Part shown: positions 58,230 through 64,000 of the stretch, in pieces
Layout of the letters: each line of letters opens with the position of its first letter
Numbering within the stretch: position 1 is the stretch's first letter
NCBI RefSeq assembly: GCF_026230105.1
Contig: NC_079484.1
Coordinates: forward strand, 11,671,805-11,735,804
Direction: 5' to 3'
Source: Diorhabda sublineata
Lineage: Eukaryota > Arthropoda > Insecta > Coleoptera > Chrysomelidae
Length of the DNA stretch: 64,000 bases
Position numbers and translations under genes: made by a program
The notes under the pieces: model-generated
Told to the model about the DNA's origin: nothing
What the model saw: the letters and a program-made list of their open reading frames with translations, nothing else
Database searches by the model: none

Positions 58230-58400
58230 CTGACAAAAAAAATACGACTAATACGATACGAAGCGATCAGATGGTAAAACAAACCAATGCGGTGTGGATG
58301 CTGCTGTAGCTTGGTGGGCAAAACTCGATCGGTGTTGGTGACGTAAACAAACAATTGGTGGATGCAAGAAGAATTGAGGGTGGAGTAAAAATATTCCACT
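58230..58400 (-). promoter_or_regulatory. Possible 5' UTR/promoter
   Basis: GC-richer block upstream of the candidate first exon, containing TGTTTACGTCACCAACACCG, a CRE-like word. Inferred only from composition and position. Confidence 0.25.
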
Positions 58401-58409
58401 TTTCAAAAA

Positions 58410-58902
58410 TTTATATCAGCGCTATCATGAGTACTAGAGACATCGTTTTTACACCCATTGTATTTGATTTTTTATATTTTACAAATTATCAAAATCTATG
58501 TTAATAGCGACTCTAAGAATGATAAGCTTTGCTTTTTTTATAGTGTTGTTATATTCTATTGTTATGACGAGAGAATAATAAAATAATAAAGCATTCGTAA
58601 TCCATAGGCGTATCACCTCTTTTAGTAGACAGTTCAAATATTTTTTTTTAATTATACCTTGAGTATTTTCGTATGAAATAACATTTGAATAAATATATGC
58701 ATACATCCAAGTACACTTATAGTTCCCCTAATTAACCTGATTAGAACTTTTAAACAGTTGAAGGTAAAAAAGTGCAATTTTTTTTAAAACGTTTGATTTT
58801 TCTACAAAAACATTGTATCATACTGGTTATATAGGTATATGAGTTTAAAATTTGACTTGTAACGTTCATGGATAATAATTTTAATATAAAAACCAGTATA
58901 AG

Positions 58903-58971
<69 letters not shown>

Positions 58972-59630
58972 AGTTATAAGATTTACAAATCCGAATCAGA
59001 AGATGAATGTCGCAACCAAGATTTACAATGAGTGACTCGATCATTTCACCAATAATATTATCCAATTTCTATATTTTTTTTATACTTTAATCGCATGATT
59101 TACTGCATTATCCCAGTTTTTAGGCTTTACATTATTTATAGCCTCCAAAAACAACCGTTTGATATCACCCATTTTAAAAAATTTTTTCTAGAAACTTCTC
59201 GCAAGAACTTTATCTACTGTCGAACATTCCTTTATAAAGAATGCATGGACTGTTTTTCGAAGTCTTTCTTTTAACCGGTTTTCTATTGCAATTTTTGGTT
59301 TTTCTAGAGCTTTACGTGCTGTTTGAAGCCCACCACATTTCTCTTCCTTGATAACTATGTAAATCGTGAATTTTACAACACCAAGCATACTAGAATCTAA
59401 TTCCACTATATCATATAATATTTAGATTATTCCGTAATAATATTTAAAATGACCGTACTGAGTTTTGCATTAGAAATTAGCTTTTATGAGTCTCTCGTAT
59501 CTACGAGGATGGTCTCATTGTTTTAGAAAGTACACAATCTCTACAGCAAATGATTCAAGTTTGAAGACGCCACGTTGTTTAATTTTTGTTTGGCAGCCAT
59601 TAATAGTGAACTTTTTCAGTGAATTTGTAA
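58410..59630. other. No gene; contains (TA)n
   Basis: AT-rich with a long TA run at 58904-58968. No coding signal. Confidence 0.4.
58904..58968. repeat. (TA)n microsatellite
   Basis: 65-bp TA run. TATAAGTTA/AAGTTATAAG words lie on both sides in the same orientation, but no transposon end is recognised. Confidence 0.97.
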
Positions 59631-59632
59631 AC

Positions 59633-60528
59633 ATGGACAAAATTGGCCATAGTTATGTGGTAAAATACTTTTATTTGAAAGTTGAATTAGATTCTACGTT
59701 TGTTATCAACAGTAATATATTGGTTAGAAGAGTTTAAATGAGACCTACTACCTGCGAAAAACAACATCGCAGTGGTCAACTAAATGAGGTGGCGACTCCA
59801 AATGTTGAAGAAAATCTGCAAAGTGATACTGTACGATTGTCGACTAAAAGTGCGCGAGATAGCAGACATATTAGGCATTTCAAAAAGTGCGGTATATCGC
59901 ATATTAACTGAAAATTTGGACAAGAGAAAGCTGTGAGCCAAATAGGTGCCACGTTTGCTCACAATGGATCAAAAACCGCGTCATGAAGATGTTTCCATCT
60001 AGTGTTTGGCAATATTTTACAGTAATTAAGCCGAACTTTGCGCCGTTTCAAAAACATGGATGAAACGTGCGTCCCTCACTTCACACCCAAAACAAAAGAA
60101 CAATCTAAAAAATGGACTCAAAAGGGAGAACCGGTTTCAAAAAAAGCAAAGTCATGGTGTCGGTTTTTTTCCATTGACTATCTTCAAAAAGGAAAAACTA
60201 TCAACGGCGAGTATTATGTGAACTTATTGCAAAGTTTGAGCGAAGAAATCAAGCAAAAACGACCGCATTTGTATAAGAAGGAAGTGTTGTTTCATCAAGA
60301 CCTCATGCACCCTATTTGCCAGATTTAGCCCCCTCGGATTATTTTCTGTTCCTAAACCTGAAAAAATAGCTCGGTGGTCAAAGATTTTCCAGCAATGGAG
60401 AGGTGATGTCGGCAGTTAATGGCTATTTTGTGGAGATTGACGATTCCAGTTATAAAAAGGGTATCTAATTTATTGAACATCGCTAGGAAAAGTGTATGGA
60501 GTTGAAAGGAGATTACGTTGAAAAATAA
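59633..60528 (+). pseudogene. Irritans-like mariner transposase, decayed
   Basis: Spans an almost complete transposase with indels. The ATG at 59633 gives MDKIGHSYVVKYFYLK. Then come a gap in homology, NEVATPNVEENLQ, KVREIADILGISKSAVYRIL (second HTH), a WVPRLLTMDQK-like block with Trp changed to stop, NMDETCVPHFTPKTKEQSKK (first Asp kept, Trp to Cys), a deletion removing the FWDAHG block before IDYLQKGKTINGEYYVNLL, LFHQD followed by a deletion of the APAH region, PDLAPSDYFLFLNLKK, and ELKGDYVEK with TAA at 60526. Terminal repeats are not clear. At least two internal deletions make it non-functional. Confidence 0.85.
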
Positions 60529-60539
60529 ATTTATTTTTC

Positions 60540-61950
60540 TCCAAAATTTTTGTGTTTTTGACCTACAAAGATTTCCACTTTCAATTTAGCGACTTGGATT
60601 CGAAGAAATTTTGTTTTGAAGCCTTATAGCTTTGAAGCCTTATATGGTGTGATGATAAGCAAAATGAGCTACTTTAGGCTAAAGGTTTTTTATTTACATA
60701 TTTAACTCGAGGCGTCAAGGTTACTCCTCGTAGCCAATTTTTAATTTTATAGTGTATAACTTGCTCGACTGTCTCATTTATATGTATAAGAAGCAACAAA
60801 ATTTATTATATCTTCATTGTAATTCATTTAAAATTTTTCAGACAACATTTTTTCTCATATTTGTAGCATATGCGAGGGGGATAGAAAGAAAATTACTTAT
60901 GAAGTAAAACTGTGTTCAAACTGATTTCGAATGAACCAATGAAAAGTAAAACCCATTTCGTTCCTTAAGCATCATTACATAATACCAAATCATCCTCTTT
61001 GGTGAAGTAACTCATGAAGTATTCTTGTTGATTAGGAAAATACGAGAGAGTGTTTTAATTTAACAAATTCCATTGTTATCTTGACCCGAGACGTTGAGTC
61101 TCCAATTTTGACACAAAGCAACAAAAACCACAATGAATGGATGGTTAAGAGATGTTTGGTTGACATAAAAACGATTTTTTGCATAGATATGATCATGGGT
61201 GAAACCTGGAACAATATGCCAAATTGTCAAATTTAACGCATAACTATGAAACAGAAGTCTGTTTTGCAACTATGACTCGTCGTTAATCCTTGAGAACAGA
61301 GGTCCAAACCATACTATGTCTTCGAGGATCTGGATGTTTTTCTTTGTTGGTAAAAATTCTTTAACAAATTTGTTTACGAGCACAAATTAACCATTTTGTG
61401 CTCGTAAACTCCAGTCTCTACTTCTGATACATATGACAACATCTTCCACTTTGCAAATTTATTTCATGTTGTGGTTACTTTTGTAAACCCGTTCAGTACA
61501 GTACAGCCAACAAATAAAGCTATATCCATTTATAAATATTTGTTTTTATTTGTCTATCTTAAAATTTAGGTAGTAGTGACTCATTGGCATTAGTTCGTTC
61601 TATCGTACTACTACAATAAACCCACAATTTTGGTGAAAAATTTGAGTTCTCTGATTTATAATTGTCAACTAAATAATTGCTTCTTTGTTAAATAGCTATT
61701 TCAAAGTCGTAAACAATTTGAAGTGTCGAAAATTTTAAACCTACATTACTGCAATAATCAATTGACAGTCTTCAGGCGGTATAATATGTAGTCATTTACT
61801 TACTAGACAAAATCATAAAAACTAAAGGTATGTAATGAACAATGTCTGCTTTATGAATAGTAAACAACGATGTGAAGATCCTTAGATTACACCACCTTGG
61901 ATACAAATTTTTTTCTGCAGATAAATCAATGAAAGCAGTTGTTTCTATGT
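60540..61950. other. No gene seen
   Basis: AT-rich spacer containing the perfect hairpin at 61372-61409. Confidence 0.4.
61372..61409. repeat. Perfect 15-bp inverted repeat, 8-bp loop
   Basis: GTTTACGAGCACAAA and its exact complement are separated by TTAACCAT. No U-tract or gene context gives it an obvious role. Confidence 0.9.
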
Positions 61951-61961
61951 AAGATTAGATT

Positions 61962-63259
61962 TTAGCTTTCGAGCTTTCGTTTTTTTAATTTCCTGCACAT
62001 CTTTTGGGTGTCTTGATAATTCATCTTGAGATTCCAGCAGTAGTCAACAATCGTATTTTTATTCCCTCTACCTTTGTTCCGTTTTTCCATTTCTTTTATG
62101 TATTGGTGGAACCCTTCACCTTGCTTTTCACTGTAATCCCCTAGGTGTTCAGGGATATAGTCAAGGTGGGAATGGCGTATCATTGTTCCTACTAGGTTTT
62201 TGTTCTCGTGATCTTTATTGTTGCCCATTTTTCTTTCGGATTCATACTTTTTTGAAAATTTGCGTCTTCCATCAAAATTCGGATTTCTGGACCCTCCAAA
62301 ATTCCCACCTTGACTTTTCTGACGTGATGCAGAAAAAGAAGATACTTGCAGCTGATGCCTTGTTTTGATAAAGCGGTAACAAATTTATGTGCAAAGGTGG
62401 TAACAAAATCTTATTAGGGTCAATCAACGGTTCATGCCAGATGCTTTACATACCAGGTGAAAAATTTTGTCGTTTATGCCACAATTTTTGTTTCAGTGTT
62501 TGTCACGAGCTCAACTGTTCCCATTCAAGAACGGTATTTTCGTTGACCTAGCAGAAGACATATCATTTTTAAATTGCTACACAAAAGCCATTGGTGCTCG
62601 GCATATTTGATGTTGCACAATAGGGTTCCTACATTTTCATATTTCCTTCAAGTGAACGGAATGGTCAACTGGCATGGAGGCTTATTTGTTCAATTATATG
62701 TAGATGAACTTCTTTTAGACTGATTTGAGAGTAATCAATAAAAAGTATCAATTCAGACGTGGTGGCGTGAGTGATTCCATTTATTTCATTAGATCATGAA
62801 TATCAGAACATCATTGAATTTTTTTCTTCCAATAAAGGTAGTAAATTCCATAGTGATACCATGTAAAGAATATACCTTAGGCTAAGAGATTTATTAATTT
62901 CATCTTTTAGCCTAGGACTTCAGATCTCTTTTTCGATAGGTTTAAATCTCTAACCAAATCATTTAATTCTGCTTGCTTGTAGTAAATTTATCCTCTGACT
63001 TCACTCTTACATTTGGTTCGTACATTGATCAGGAAATTCTATAGTAAACAACAATCTTTTTATTTTTAGAACTGTATCTAGTAGTATTGATCATATGCAA
63101 TCCTACATAGGTACGACACACTTTTAAGTTGAAATTGAGAAAATATAGGTCCTTTATTAGACCATTAATGTCACTTCTCTGTTTTGCTACTGTAAAATTA
63201 CCACAAATATTACAAAACACATCAAGACTATTCAAACACTGTTCCGAATCGCTCGGCAT
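61962..63259 (-). pseudogene. Decayed copy of a multicopy arthropod protein gene
   Basis: Collinear pieces on the minus strand. The ATG at 63259 opens MPSDSEQCLNSLDVFCNICG + NFTVAKQRSDINGLIKDLYF (a CxxC zinc-binding-like start). Around 62570-62640 it reads KYENVGTLLCNIKYAEHQWL + LCSNLKMICLLLGQ. Around 62345-62410 it reads PLIDPNKILLPPLHINLLP. At 61962-62228 it reads SHLDYIPEHLGDYSEKQGEG + FHQYIKEMEKRNKGRGN and VDYCWNLK, ending with a stop at 61962. I recall this order (CxxCG...QR, KMxxxLLG, PxKILLPPLHIK, HLDxxPENLG...EQGERFHQDI, DYCW) from large, highly repeated, uncharacterised arthropod proteins. Family membership is from memory. Several hundred residues are missing and frames shift between blocks, so it is non-functional. 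Confidence 0.65.
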
Positions 63260-64000
63260 TATTTTTACAGTGAAATGACTATAGAGTGACGAATTAACTC
63301 GCTACCGTATACTGTATTTGTTTGCGGCAACTTGAAAAAAAGATGACTGCAGTCGATGCATGATTGAAAGAAATTTTCCTGCTCGTCAGACGATAGAAAC
63401 ATGTAAAAGGATGACCTTGTACATGTAAATCCTAACTTCACACGAGAATCGCTATATACGCTTAATCATCGCGGGTGTCTGATTGTTTAGTGGCCGGAAA
63501 GGATTTCTAACGATAGATATGATCGATTTGTAAGTTAACTGAACGTTGTAGCGTCAAAACCAGCGTCATAAACAGCTTCAAGAATATCTATTTTCATTTC
63601 GTAATAGATTTTGGTGCACGGTAGTGTTATAATTCCCTCAACATATATTATGGACTGAAGACGAAAATTGTTATATTTTGACTTATAATAAAAAATAATA
63701 TCAGATGTATAGTCAAAGACCAAGTTCCTTCTCTTAAGCATAATGTTCAAAGTAGGGAAAGTCGTATTCAAGATAAAAGTATCTCCTCACTGTAATTCAT
63801 ATGCCCCGCTAATCATGGAGCACCCAACTTCCCTATAACCCTTAAGGATTTGTTAATTGCTCATAATAACCAATAACCAGCCTAGAAAAGCCATTTGCGT
63901 CAGATGCTATTTGGACCTAGTAGTTCAGTAGTTGGCGTTACCGGTCCCAAGCCTGAATAAAGCACCTACCTTGACAAAACGCAACAATTATGTCTAGGAT
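63260..64000. other. No gene seen
   Basis: Spacer with short frames only. No motif recognised up to the window end. Confidence 0.4.

Noticed and set aside
1..64000. tRNA, rRNA, CRISPR array or prokaryotic operon signals
   Set aside because: I found no cloverleaf with a GGTTCRA box in proper context, no rRNA core sequence and no regularly spaced identical repeats. The window is eukaryotic.

Overview
The window is AT-rich, intron-type nuclear DNA from an arthropod, most likely an insect. The evidence is the density of mariner/Tc1 and LINE relics, MADF-type coding sequence, candidate spliced exons, long (TA)n microsatellites, and the absence of any prokaryotic operon structure. I cannot name the species. 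No complete, intact host gene is visible. What can be read is mostly a record of successive transposon insertions, plus a few candidate exons.

Layout. 0-4.2 kb: a mariner copy (minus strand) with an in-frame internal duplication, then unassigned DNA. 4.2-6.7 kb: the most striking object, a 2.4-kb TA-flanked IS630/Tc1/mariner-type element with 784-bp terminal inverted repeats that look identical and reach into the first 88 codons of its transposase. One nonsense codon interrupts an otherwise full-length frame. 6.9-7.6 kb: a two-part ORF of an uncharacterised multicopy protein family. 9.3-10.6 kb: a probable non-autonomous TIR element. 11.8 kb: a candidate terminal exon. 13-14 kb and 18.4-18.9 kb: LINE 3' fragments. 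16.4-17.7 kb: the best-preserved mariner, with both ends and TA duplications. 19-25.6 kb: a mariner relic, a MITE, a Tc1 relic invaded by a LINE with an (AC)n tail, and a truncated mariner starting at a (TA)n tract. 27-34 kb: mariner relics, a relic of the 4.3-kb element's family, and a Jockey-type LINE tail. 34.5-42.4 kb: a MITE, a candidate host exon, LINE fragments, two mariner relics, a direct-repeat sandwich and a foldback built of ~123-bp units. 46.6 kb: a MADF-like fragment. 48.7-49.1 kb: two hairpins. 49.6-51.6 kb: two mariner relics. 54.5-55.9 kb: a large inverted repeat joined to a mariner relic. 58.2 kb: a candidate first exon. 59.6-60.5 kb: a mariner relic. 62-63.3 kb: a decayed multicopy arthropod gene.

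No pathway or operon can be reconstructed. The biology visible here is transposon biology: about twelve mariner fragments from several lineages, two members of one long-TIR transposase family, a Tc1 relic, at least five LINE families, and several foldback structures, many centred on or abutting (TA)n. All family assignments come from motif recognition by eye, without database searches.
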